From Acidobacteriota bacterium (lineage in GTDB: Bacteria > Acidobacteriota > Terriglobia > Terriglobales > Acidobacteriaceae), in contig JAEKKE010000045.1 of NCBI GenBank assembly GCA_019510535.1, positions 1 to 6,476 of the forward strand: a stretch of 6,476 bases of DNA. The letters run 5' to 3'. This document shows positions 1-5,923 of this stretch, one piece after another (the first letter of the stretch is position 1; each line of letters starts with the position of its first letter). A program made the position numbers and the translations under genes. The notes beneath the pieces were generated by a model that was given only the letters and a program-made list of their open reading frames with translations, was not told the origin of the DNA and made no database searches.

Positions 1-1620
1 TGGCTCCCGGGCATCCCCATATTGTTATTCATCGCGGTCGCGGTTTATCACTCCCGTGTCCTGCGCTGGCAGACAGACGAACGCCGAGCCGTGGAGTTTT
101 ACAGTAAGGGCCTGGCACGCATTGTAGACGACTGGCCGCGAACCACGGAACGCTCACTACCGGAGCAGGCGATTACATCCAGTCTCTATGCCAGGGACCT
201 GGATATCGTCGGGAAAGGAAGCCTGTTCGAGCTGCTCTGCATGGCGCGAACCCGCATGGGCGAACAATGCCTGCTGGATTGGCTGCTTCATGTGCCCTCA
301 CTGGAGACGATCTATCAGAGGCAGAACGCAGTAGCCGAGCTTCGAGGTCAACTGGATTTCAGAGAAGAGATGGCGGTCACGGGCGAGGCCGTTTCGATCG
401 GAGCATGGCCCGAATCGCTCAAGCAATGGGGAGCATCCACTCACCCATTCGCCAGTATCTGGCTTCGCTGGCTTGCCGCGGGACTCACACTTCTTGCGAT
501 TGGTGCGACGGCTTTCTGGCTCACACATGGCTTCATCGGTCCCTTGTTCGCAGTGCTGGTGATGCAGTGGTGTCTTGTACGGTATCTGAAACGCCCGATA
601 GCGCTGACACTCGACGGCACCGACAAAGCCTTTCAGAATCTGAAACTCGTTTCCGCGCTGCTGCACAAGATAGAGCAGCAACCTTTCGAAGCGCCTCATC
701 TTCAGCGCACTCAAAAGCAACTTTCCTCAGAACACATCCCCGCCTCTGAAGCCATTGCGCAGCTCGGAAAGATAGTCGACTACCTGGAGGCGCTGGCAAA
801 TCCATTCGTCAAGCTGTTCAATCTTCCACTGATGTACACGGTGCAGCTTGCTTTTGCGATTCATGCCTGGCGCGAGCGACATGGGCATGCGCTTGCCTCC
901 TGGCTGGACAGTCTCGGGGAGATGGAGGCGCTGCTCTCACTGGCCACTTACAGCTACGAACATCCTGAAGACCCGTTTCCTACCTTTGTCGATGGGCCGG
1001 GTCGCTTCCATGCCGAACACCTCGGCCATCCGCTGATTCCGGCTGCGAAGTGCGTCCGGAACAGCGTGGACATCGGCGAGCCCGCCAGAGTGTTGCTAGT
1101 CAGCGGTTCCAACATGTCCGGGAAGAGCACGCTGATGCGTACCGTGGGCATCAACACAGTGCTGGCATTGTGCGGCGCCCCGGTTCGGGCAAAACGGATG
1201 CAATTAACGCCTCTGCGAATCGGTGCAAGCCTGCTGGTCAATGACTCTCTCCAGCGTGGAGCCTCACGGTTCTATGCCGAGATCGAAAAGCTTCAGGCAA
1301 TATGCAGTCTTGCGCAGCAGCCCGGGCCGCCGGTGCTTTTTCTTTTGGATGAATTATTGCAAGGAACCAACTCGAAAGATCGCCGCATCGGTGCGGAAGG
1401 AGTTACGCGTGAGCTCGTCGAGGCCGGAGCCATCGGAATTTTGACGACACACGATCTCTCACTCACCCATATGGATCACGAAGACGGCGTGCTGAGAAAT
1501 ATGCATTTTCAGGATGCAATCGTGGACGGGAAAATGCAGTTCGACTTCCTCCTGCAAGAAGGCGTAGTCACCAAAAGCAATGGAGTCGAGCTGATGCGGC
1601 TTATTGGCCTGAAGGTATAA
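1..1620 (+). CDS. Membrane-anchored MutS-family ATPase (5' partial)
   Basis: The reading frame is open from base 1, so the true start lies upstream; 539 residues are visible. The TTG at base 22 lies inside a hydrophobic stretch (LLFIAVAVYH) and is probably not the start. Residues below are counted from that TTG. A MutS core-domain segment lies at about 58-107 (DLDIVGKGSLFELL, then MGEQCLLDWLLH and RQNAVAEL). Two likely membrane helices span about 146-190. The C-terminal ATPase has the HLGHPLIP segment, Walker A GSNMSGKST (362-370), Walker B LFLLDE (439-444) followed by the MutS-type LLQGTNSKDR, and the switch TTHD (475-478). The mismatch-recognition domain I of MutS1 is not seen, and the protein ends soon after the ATPase without the Smr domain of MutS2. 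It is therefore a MutS-related ATPase tethered to the membrane, a type with no well-established role; a part in ordinary mismatch repair is doubtful. It converges on pdxA with 26 bp between stops. Confidence 0.9.
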   Translation, partial: WLPGIPILLFIAVAVYHSRVLRWQTDERRAVEFYSKGLARIVDDWPRTTERSLPEQAITSSLYARDLDIVGKGSLFELLCMARTRMGEQCLLDWLLHVPSLETIYQRQNAVAELRGQLDFREEMAVTGEAVSIGAWPESLKQWGASTHPFASIWLRWLAAGLTLLAIGATAFWLTHGFIGPLFAVLVMQWCLVRYLKRPIALTLDGTDKAFQNLKLVSALLHKIEQQPFEAPHLQRTQKQLSSEHIPASEAIAQLGKIVDYLEALANPFVKLFNLPLMYTVQLAFAIHAWRERHGHALASWLDSLGEMEALLSLATYSYEHPEDPFPTFVDGPGRFHAEHLGHPLIPAAKCVRNSVDIGEPARVLLVSGSNMSGKSTLMRTVGINTVLALCGAPVRAKRMQLTPLRIGASLLVNDSLQRGASRFYAEIEKLQAICSLAQQPGPPVLFLLDELLQGTNSKDRRIGAEGVTRELVEAGAIGILTTHDLSLTHMDHEDGVLRNMHFQDAIVDGKMQFDFLLQEGVVTKSNGVELMRLIGLKV

Positions 1621-1646
1621 GAAAACAGATCACGGCTTACCGCGAT
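1621..1646 (-). terminator. Likely intrinsic terminator of the kdgT-pdxA transcript
   Basis: Arms 1629-1635 (ATCACGG) and 1640-1646 (CCGCGAT) enclose a 4-nt loop. Six of seven positions are Watson-Crick on either strand. Read on the minus strand the remaining position is a G-U wobble, whereas on the plus strand it is an A-C mismatch. On the minus strand the hairpin starts directly after the pdxA stop and is followed by CTGTTTTCTT, a short U-rich run. This fits a modest Rho-independent terminator for pdxA and fits the plus-strand gene less well, because no T-run follows the hairpin in that direction. Strength is inferred, not calculated. Confidence 0.5.
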
Positions 1647-1682
1647 TCAATTGACGCTGCTGCTAACTGCTGCTAATTGAAT
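1645..1682. repeat. 8-bp inverted repeat around the pdxA stop codon
   Basis: ATTCAATT (1645-1652) and AATTGAAT (1675-1682) are perfect complements separated by 22 bp, and the spacer contains most of the 10-bp tandem duplication. The arms are AT-rich and the loop is long, so a stable RNA hairpin is doubtful. It may be a chance arrangement or a leftover of the duplication event. Confidence 0.4.
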
Positions 1683-2654
1683 GGCCTGATTGATGGCTTC
1701 GAGCAGACTTCGCTCGTCCGCCTGGCCAGTTCCTGCGATATCGAAAGCCGTTCCGTGATCGACGGACGTGCGAATCACTGGAAGCCCGAGAGTGATGTTT
1801 ACTCCTGATTCCAGCCCCAGCACTTTCACCGGCCCGTGGCCCTGGTCGTGATACATGGCGATCACCATATCGAAATCACCGCGCTGAGCCAGGAAAAACA
1901 GGGTGTCTGCCGGGAGCGGCCCCTTAACATTCCACCCCTTGCTCCTGCACGCCTCCACCGCCGGAACGATCTTCTCGCCTTCCTCCCCGCGGCCGAAGAG
2001 CCCGTTCTCGCCGGCATGAGGATTGATGCCGCACACACCGATGCGAGGATCGCTGATGCCGGCACGCTCAAGTGCCGCATGGGCGCGGGTGATGGTTCGC
2101 TCAACCAAACCGGCATCGATCTTCTCGATAGCATCGATAAGGCCGATATGTGTCGTGACATGAACGACGCGCAACTTCGGCGTCGATAGCATCATCGAGA
2201 CCTCCCCCGCACCGGTCAGCGATGCGAGCAACTCAGTATGGCCAGGAAAGAGATGACCGCCTGCATGAAGTGCTTCCTTATTAAGGGGTGCGGTACAGAT
2301 GGCCTGGATGTTGCCGTTCATCGCGAGTCTGGCTGCGACTTTGAGATAACGGTATGCTGCATCTCCGGCGACTGGAGAGATCTTGCCCCATGGGAGATCG
2401 TCAGGGATCAGGGCAAGGTCAATGCAGTCGATGACGCCGGGAGTAAAACTGGCCTCAGAGAGGCGTCCTTCGCTGACGGGATGAACGGTGAGCTTCGCAT
2501 GGACGATCTCAACGGCCTGGCTAAGGCGGCGAGCGTCTCCAATCACGAGTGGCCGGCAGCGTTCATAGACGTCTTTGTGCATGAGGGCTTTGACGATAAT
2601 CTCCGGGCCGACACCCGCTGCGTCTCCCATGGTGATGGCAATGATTGGGGTCAT
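1647..2654 (-). CDS. pdxA: PdxA-family 4-phospho-hydroxyacid dehydrogenase (PdxA2-like)
   Basis: The 335-residue length is normal for PdxA. Family hallmarks are all present: N-terminal ITMGDAAGVGPE (7-18), TAPLNKEAL (121-129), GHTELLA (138-144), TTHIGL (167-172), NPHAGENGLFGRGE (211-224), YHDQGH (268-273) and the C-terminal SVDHGTAFDIAGTG (297-310). His169, His213 and His269 correspond to the three metal-binding histidines of E. coli PdxA (166, 211, 266). PdxA oxidises 4-phosphohydroxy-L-threonine with NAD and decarboxylates it in pyridoxal phosphate synthesis. The PdxA2 branch does the same chemistry on 4-phospho-D-threonate or D-erythronate, giving dihydroxyacetone phosphate. Because the gene follows a KdgT-type sugar-acid permease with a 58 bp gap, I favour the catabolic role, but sequence alone does not settle it. 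The ATG has a good ribosome site, AAGGAAGAG, ending 3 nt upstream. Oddities: Ala replaces the usual Pro in GDPAG (residue 12), and a 10-bp tandem duplication shapes the last residues. Confidence 0.93.
   Translation of the reverse strand: MTPIIAITMGDAAGVGPEIIVKALMHKDVYERCRPLVIGDARRLSQAVEIVHAKLTVHPVSEGRLSEASFTPGVIDCIDLALIPDDLPWGKISPVAGDAAYRYLKVAARLAMNGNIQAICTAPLNKEALHAGGHLFPGHTELLASLTGAGEVSMMLSTPKLRVVHVTTHIGLIDAIEKIDAGLVERTITRAHAALERAGISDPRIGVCGINPHAGENGLFGRGEEGEKIVPAVEACRSKGWNVKGPLPADTLFFLAQRGDFDMVIAMYHDQGHGPVKVLGLESGVNITLGLPVIRTSVDHGTAFDIAGTGQADERSLLEAINQAIQLAAVSSSVN
1657..1676. repeat. 10-bp perfect tandem duplication in the 3' end of pdxA
   Basis: CTGCTGCTAA occurs twice head to tail (1657-1666 and 1667-1676). 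On the coding strand it is TTAGCAGCAG twice and encodes the LAAVSSS part of the C-terminus. The unit length is not a multiple of three, so gain or loss of a copy shifts the frame. With one copy the reading frame would end LAAASIESR and stop at a TAA inside the downstream hairpin instead of ending LAAVSSSVN. Confidence 0.85.
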
Positions 2655-2712
2655 GAGCTCTTCCTTGGCTTAATCATGGTCGCGTTCCGGCGGGGTGGCC
2701 GCGTCAGTAAGA

Positions 2713-3729
2713 TCATCGGCTAGAGTCGGAGGTCTCCGCAACTATCGGATCTTCCTGTGATAGCCGAGGTGCATCTGTCCCCTGCTGACGCGTTATGCGC
2801 GTCTTCCACAAGGCTGTAAGCGGAGGAACCAACAGGCTACTTACGATAACGCAACAGGCGACGAGCACGGTAGCAGATGCCGCTGCGGCTGCGTATCTGG
2901 GGTTAGCGACCGCAACCAGCATCGGCACAGCCGCGGCATTGCCTGCTGTGGTTGCTGCGGCAATTCCCGCGGTGCCGTCTCCTCCGATGAGGCGATCCGC
3001 GGCTATAAGACAGACCGCGCTGACAAACACCAAAGCTACCCCGAGGGCGAGGCCGAGCAATCCAGCCGTCGCGACGCGGTGCAGATCGAGCGTGCATCCG
3101 ATTGCGAACGCAAAGAAAGGGATAAGAACCGAGACGCCCTGCGAGAGGAACCGGCGCATCTCGTGATCGAGGTTTCCAAGAAGCATTCCTACGGCAAGAG
3201 GCAGGATCGCTCCCACCATCGTCTGCCAGGGGAAGGCTGCCAGACCGGTCACACCAAGCGAGACCATCGTGAGGAACGGACCTGACTCAAGCGTCATCAC
3301 GGTATACGCCGCCGAGTCAGCCGGCTGGCCGTATTGCTCCATCAGCGCCATGTAGAGGCCGCCATTGGTATCGTTGATCGCTGCGACGACAGCGAGCGTG
3401 GACAGACCTGCGAACCATCCGGTGCGAACGGGATCAATGCCAATAAGATGCCCAAGGGCAAAGCTGGCAAGAAACCCGAGAGCGACCTTCGTGGTCATCA
3501 ACGCTCCGCCTTTCTTCAGCAACTGCGGCAGGGCGCCGAGCGAAATACGTGCCCCCATGCAGACGTAGAAGACGGCGAGGATTGGTAGAGCTCCGGTATA
3601 CAGCGCATTGGTGAAAGACCCAAAGAACGGAGCTGCGTGCGGAGCGAAGGTAGCCAGCGTCGCTCCACACAAGAGAGGGACGACCATCATGCCGCCCGGC
3701 ACTCTTTCGATTGCTCGTTTGATCTGCAT
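2713..3729 (-). CDS. kdgT: 2-keto-3-deoxygluconate permease (KdgT family)
   Basis: This 338-residue membrane protein matches the KdgT family from its first residues (MQIKRAIERVPGGMM, then FGSFTNALYTGALPILAVFYVCMGA). It also carries the internal AAINDTNGGLYMALMEQYG (117-134) and LESGPFLTMVSLG (147-159) segments. Roughly ten hydrophobic stretches fill residues 15-305, as expected for an inner-membrane proton symporter. Family members import 2-keto-3-deoxygluconate and possibly related acid sugars. The last 30 residues are hydrophilic and make it slightly longer than the E. coli protein (about 327). The ATG at 3729 is chosen because the N-terminus aligns with the family consensus. Its GGAAGG ribosome site ends only one base before the ATG, an unusually tight spacing, though an AGGG lies further upstream. 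It is the first gene of the minus-strand pair with pdxA; transcription probably starts in the 225 bp region upstream. Confidence 0.93.
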   Translation of the reverse strand: MQIKRAIERVPGGMMVVPLLCGATLATFAPHAAPFFGSFTNALYTGALPILAVFYVCMGARISLGALPQLLKKGGALMTTKVALGFLASFALGHLIGIDPVRTGWFAGLSTLAVVAAINDTNGGLYMALMEQYGQPADSAAYTVMTLESGPFLTMVSLGVTGLAAFPWQTMVGAILPLAVGMLLGNLDHEMRRFLSQGVSVLIPFFAFAIGCTLDLHRVATAGLLGLALGVALVFVSAVCLIAADRLIGGDGTAGIAAATTAGNAAAVPMLVAVANPRYAAAAASATVLVACCVIVSSLLVPPLTALWKTRITRQQGTDAPRLSQEDPIVAETSDSSR

Positions 3730-3758
3730 TCCTTCCGCCCTGGTTCTTTGATATTCCG

Positions 3759-3769
3759 GTTACGCTAAC
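3759..3769. promoter_or_regulatory. Candidate operator GTTA-CGC-TAAC upstream of kdgT
   Basis: This perfect 4-bp inverted repeat with a 3-bp centre lies 30-40 bp upstream of the kdgT start codon. The half-sites resemble those of LacI-family operators of the TGTTAGCGCTAACA type, but the centre is odd-length, so the family assignment is weak. The position is compatible with a repressor site in the kdgT 5' region. A short inverted repeat like this can occur by chance. Confidence 0.25.
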
Positions 3770-3777
3770 GCCTGATT

Positions 3778-3787
3778 CATCGCGATG
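3778..3787. promoter_or_regulatory. 10-bp perfect palindrome CATCGCGATG
   Basis: This self-complementary decamer lies 8 bp beyond the GTTA-CGC-TAAC repeat, about 50-58 bp upstream of the kdgT start codon. It could be a second operator half or part of a compound site, but no known regulator is recognised. Confidence 0.2.
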
Positions 3788-3874
3788 CAAAGCAACGCTC
3801 GGATTCGCCTTTAATTCGTCTAAATTCTCTACGCCAATAAGGTACGTCTCAGCAAGTGGGATCAGGAATCCAGA

Positions 3875-3907
3875 TTCTTCTCGCCACCCGAGACTCTTAT
3901 TTATAAG
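3875..3907 (+). promoter_or_regulatory. Candidate promoter of the MFS/AhpD-like operon
   Basis: The AT-rich box CTTATTTATAAG (3896-3907) stands out in the intergenic region about 50 bp upstream of the GTG start and supplies a -10-like TATTTA at 3898-3903. A weak -35-like TTCTTC (3875-3880) lies 17 bp further upstream. The match to the sigma-70 consensus is poor, so the assignment rests mainly on position and base composition. Confidence 0.3.
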
Positions 3908-3954
3908 CTAGTCACGCGTATCATGCTCCTGTCATCCCGAAAGAGGCCTGACAC

Positions 3955-5214
3955 GTGGCGAGCACATTACTCAATCCAGAGAGATCTCTGCGGTATAGCG
4001 GTTGGGCGGTAGTGCTTGCAGCGTTTTTCGGGGTAATGTTCAGCTTTGCCGCGATTGTCCCATTCACCTTCAGCCTCTTTATCGCTCCTCTCCATGCAGC
4101 GTTTGGCTGGAAGCGCGAGGCAATCTCGAGCACCTTTGGGATCGCGGCAATGACTGTCGCGGTCTTCTCGCCCGGCATCGGCATGTTGCTTGACCGCGTC
4201 CCGCCTCGCAGAGTAGTGCTTCCCTGTATCGTCGTATTTTCGGGCGCCCTTCTCTCTCTCGGCCGCCTTACACCGCAGTTAGGCCGTTTCTACCTTACCT
4301 ACTTCATCATTGGCGTTGTCGGAAATGGAACCGCTCAGTTGTCCTACTCGAGAGCTGTTCTAAGCTGGTTCCGCACCATGCGTGGAACCGCATTGGCGCT
4401 CATGCTGACCGGCAGCGGAGTGGGATCGATTCTGCTGCCGCTGATCGCACAGCATGTCATCCAAACCCGCGGATGGCGTGCCGGCTATCTCACCCTTGGG
4501 CTGTTGGCGCTACTGGGCTTTCCTCTGACGGCAGCGTTTCTGCGGAATATGCCTGGCCGAACGTCGCATCCGGTTGAGCAGAAGCAAACGACGGACCTCT
4601 CGAGCGTGTTCAGGTCGGCAACCTTCTGGCTGATCGCAGGATCAATTCTGCTCGGCGCCTTTGGAGCAAATGGTGTGCTCTCGCACCTGGCCGCTCTCCT
4701 GAGCGAACGTGGTGTCAGCGGTTCCAATACAGCATTGGCGCTGTCCTGTCTGGGCGCGGCCGGCATCGGCGGGCGGTTGTTGACCGGCTGGCTGCTCGAT
4801 CGCTTCCATGCACCCACACTTTCATTTCTCATGTTTCTGCTTGCTGCAGCAGGCATCACGCTGTTCGCGTATGCAACAAACGCAGCGATGGGCATTGCAG
4901 GCGCCCTGCTGCTTGGGTTCAGCATGGGCAGCGAAGGAGATGTCGGACCCTATCTGATAGCGCGCTATTTCGGGCAGAGCCGTTTCGCCACTCTCTACGG
5001 ACTCACATGGACTGCGTATGCCATGGGAGGAGCGGTCGGGCCTGTACTTACAGGCCGGCTGTATGACCAAATGGGCGGCTATCGTCCCGCCGCGATCCTT
5101 ATTCTTTCTGTGACCGCGGTCATTGCCGCATTCATGAACTTCGCACTCCCCCGATACAGCACTGAAGAAGCAGAACTGAACACCATAACGCTGGAGTCCA
5201 CAGCAGTGGAGTAA
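3955..5214 (+). CDS. MFS transporter (monocarboxylate/OFA-like)
   Basis: This 419-residue inner-membrane carrier has the usual twelve-helix MFS pattern: six helices from about 15 to 197, a hydrophilic loop at about 198-218, and six more to about 398. The motif-A-like loop between helices 2 and 3 reads GIGMLLDRVPPRR (74-86), and its repeat in the second half is GGRLLTGWLLDRF (272-284). The late segment GSEGDVGPYLIARYFG followed by YGLTWTAYAMGGAVGP (325-363) resembles monocarboxylate and oxalate/formate-type MFS carriers. The substrate cannot be read from sequence; a small carboxylate is a guess. The start is the GTG at 3955, with AAGAGG (3941-3946) 8 nt upstream. The gene ends in tandem TAA TAA, and the second stop overlaps the ribosome site of the next gene, 11 bp downstream, so the two are very likely co-transcribed. 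It is divergent from kdgT-pdxA. Confidence 0.88.
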   Translation: MASTLLNPERSLRYSGWAVVLAAFFGVMFSFAAIVPFTFSLFIAPLHAAFGWKREAISSTFGIAAMTVAVFSPGIGMLLDRVPPRRVVLPCIVVFSGALLSLGRLTPQLGRFYLTYFIIGVVGNGTAQLSYSRAVLSWFRTMRGTALALMLTGSGVGSILLPLIAQHVIQTRGWRAGYLTLGLLALLGFPLTAAFLRNMPGRTSHPVEQKQTTDLSSVFRSATFWLIAGSILLGAFGANGVLSHLAALLSERGVSGSNTALALSCLGAAGIGGRLLTGWLLDRFHAPTLSFLMFLLAAAGITLFAYATNAAMGIAGALLLGFSMGSEGDVGPYLIARYFGQSRFATLYGLTWTAYAMGGAVGPVLTGRLYDQMGGYRPAAILILSVTAVIAAFMNFALPRYSTEEAELNTITLESTAVE

Positions 5215-5225
5215 TAAGGAGAGAT

Positions 5226-5774
5226 ATGCCTCACATCCCACTTCCCGAGAATCTTCCAGGAATCAGTTCGGGTTTTGCCTTTCGTCCGGAGACAGCGGCC
5301 CCGATGCGTGAGCTGGCGCATGTTCTGCTATACACCTCAGGACGTAACACCGACCTGAGCTCCCGTGACCGCGAACTCATCGCGGCCTTTGTGTCTTCGC
5401 GCAATGATTGCACTTTCTGCAAGATGAGCCATGGCGCGGCAGCCACTCATCTGAATGGGGGCGACCGCTCCCTTCTAGAAGATGTATGGACCGATTTTCA
5501 AGCAGCGGATATCTCACAGAAGGTGAAGACACTGCTGGCAATCGCCTCCGCGGTCCAGATCGACGGCAAGAAGGTCACGCCGGATATGGTGAAGACGGCT
5601 CGCGACGCCGGAGCGTCGGACCTTGAAATTCACGATACCGTTCTCATAGCGGCGGCATTCTGCATGTACAACCGCTACGTCGATGGACTTGCTACCTTGC
5701 AGCCGCTGGAGGAGGGCGCGTACTACCAGATGGGAGCCCGCCTGGCAGAGCAGGGATACATCCCGCCGAAGTAG
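5226..5774 (+). CDS. Carboxymuconolactone decarboxylase / AhpD-like peroxidase-related protein
   Basis: This 182-residue protein has the AhpD/CMD core. Glu50 (SSRDRELIAAFVSSRN) is followed by the redox motif CTFCKMSH, with Cys62, Cys65 and His69 in the arrangement used by AhpD for disulfide-based peroxide reduction. The second half (about 95-160: VKTLLAIASAVQ, then DTVLIAAAFCMYNRYVDGLA) matches the 'uncharacterised peroxidase-related enzyme' branch, whose usual length it shares. No signal peptide is visible, so it should be cytosolic. The CxxC favours a thiol-dependent peroxidase or reductase over a true carboxymuconolactone decarboxylase; the physiological substrate is unknown. The ATG has a strong ribosome site, AAGGAGAG (5216-5223), that overlaps the second stop codon of the upstream MFS gene, suggesting coupled expression. 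A nested inverted repeat follows the gene. Confidence 0.88.
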   Translation: MPHIPLPENLPGISSGFAFRPETAAPMRELAHVLLYTSGRNTDLSSRDRELIAAFVSSRNDCTFCKMSHGAAATHLNGGDRSLLEDVWTDFQAADISQKVKTLLAIASAVQIDGKKVTPDMVKTARDAGASDLEIHDTVLIAAAFCMYNRYVDGLATLQPLEEGAYYQMGARLAEQGYIPPK

Positions 5775-5802
5775 CGTCGTACGCCCTGCTCCGAGAGCCG
5801 CA

Positions 5803-5917
5803 TAGAACATTTTCCCTGTAGGTGTAGAGTAGGCTTCCGTATCTATGGGCGTTTTCCGCAATGAAAACGCCGCGGCACACCCCTTCCGGGATACCCAACA
5901 ACAGGGAAAATGCTCTA
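5803..5917. repeat. Nested inverted-repeat element (MITE- or BIME-like) between convergent genes
   Basis: The outer arms are 5803-5819 (TAGAACATTTTCCCTGT) and 5901-5917 (ACAGGGAAAATGCTCTA), complementary at 16 of 17 positions. At the same centre of symmetry lies a perfect 9-bp hairpin, GGCGTTTTC (5848-5856) and GAAAACGCC (5863-5871), with a 6-nt loop. The sequence between inner and outer arms is not convincingly palindromic. The arms begin and end with TA, which would suit a TA target duplication as made by IS630/Tc1-mariner-type elements. Equally it may be a bidirectional terminator or an extragenic palindromic repeat at the 3' ends of two convergent genes. It contains no transposase and no credible gene. 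The structure is directly visible; its identity is inferred. Confidence 0.7.
5848..5871. terminator. Perfect 9-bp hairpin, possible bidirectional terminator
   Basis: GGCGTTTTC and GAAAACGCC flank the loop CGCAAT, forming a stem identical on both strands between two genes that converge. Neither side is followed by a T-run, so it is not a textbook intrinsic terminator. It may act together with the outer arms, or simply be the core of the repeat element. Confidence 0.4.
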
Positions 5918-5923
5918 GAACTG

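Larger units (their letters stand above)
3730..3954. promoter_or_regulatory. Divergent intergenic control region between kdgT and the MFS gene
   Basis: This 225 bp gap must carry the start signals for both divergent units. It is clearly more AT-rich than the flanking genes. Visible small symmetries are GTTA-CGC-TAAC (3759-3769), the perfect palindrome CATCGCGATG (3778-3787), GAATC-CA-GATTC (3866-3877) and CTTAT-TT-ATAAG (3896-3907). No open reading frame here looks like a gene. The regulator is not encoded in the window. Confidence 0.55.

Noticed and set aside
22..24. TTG at base 22 as the start of the MutS-like gene
   Set aside because: The frame is open upstream to base 1 and encodes hydrophobic residues continuous with a membrane helix; there is no ribosome site in the 21 bases before it.
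267..749. Plus-strand ORF of 160 codons within the MutS-like gene
   Set aside because: It is an alternate-frame read of a gene with clear domain motifs; composition is Ser/Arg/His-rich and uninformative.
2655..2712. Small ORF in the kdgT-pdxA gap
   Set aside because: A minus-strand ATG there gives only 8 codons before a TGA overlapping the pdxA start; it could couple translation at most, and no ribosome site supports it.
2238..2723. Plus-strand ORF of 161 codons antisense to pdxA
   Set aside because: It lies almost wholly opposite the strongly supported pdxA gene, has no family-like sequence and no convincing ribosome site.
5821..5894. Pseudoknot within the nested palindrome (GGTGT with ACACC, GTATC with GATAC)
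   Set aside because: Both 5-bp pairings exist but cross each other, and such short matches are expected by chance in about 60 bases; there is no support without covariation.
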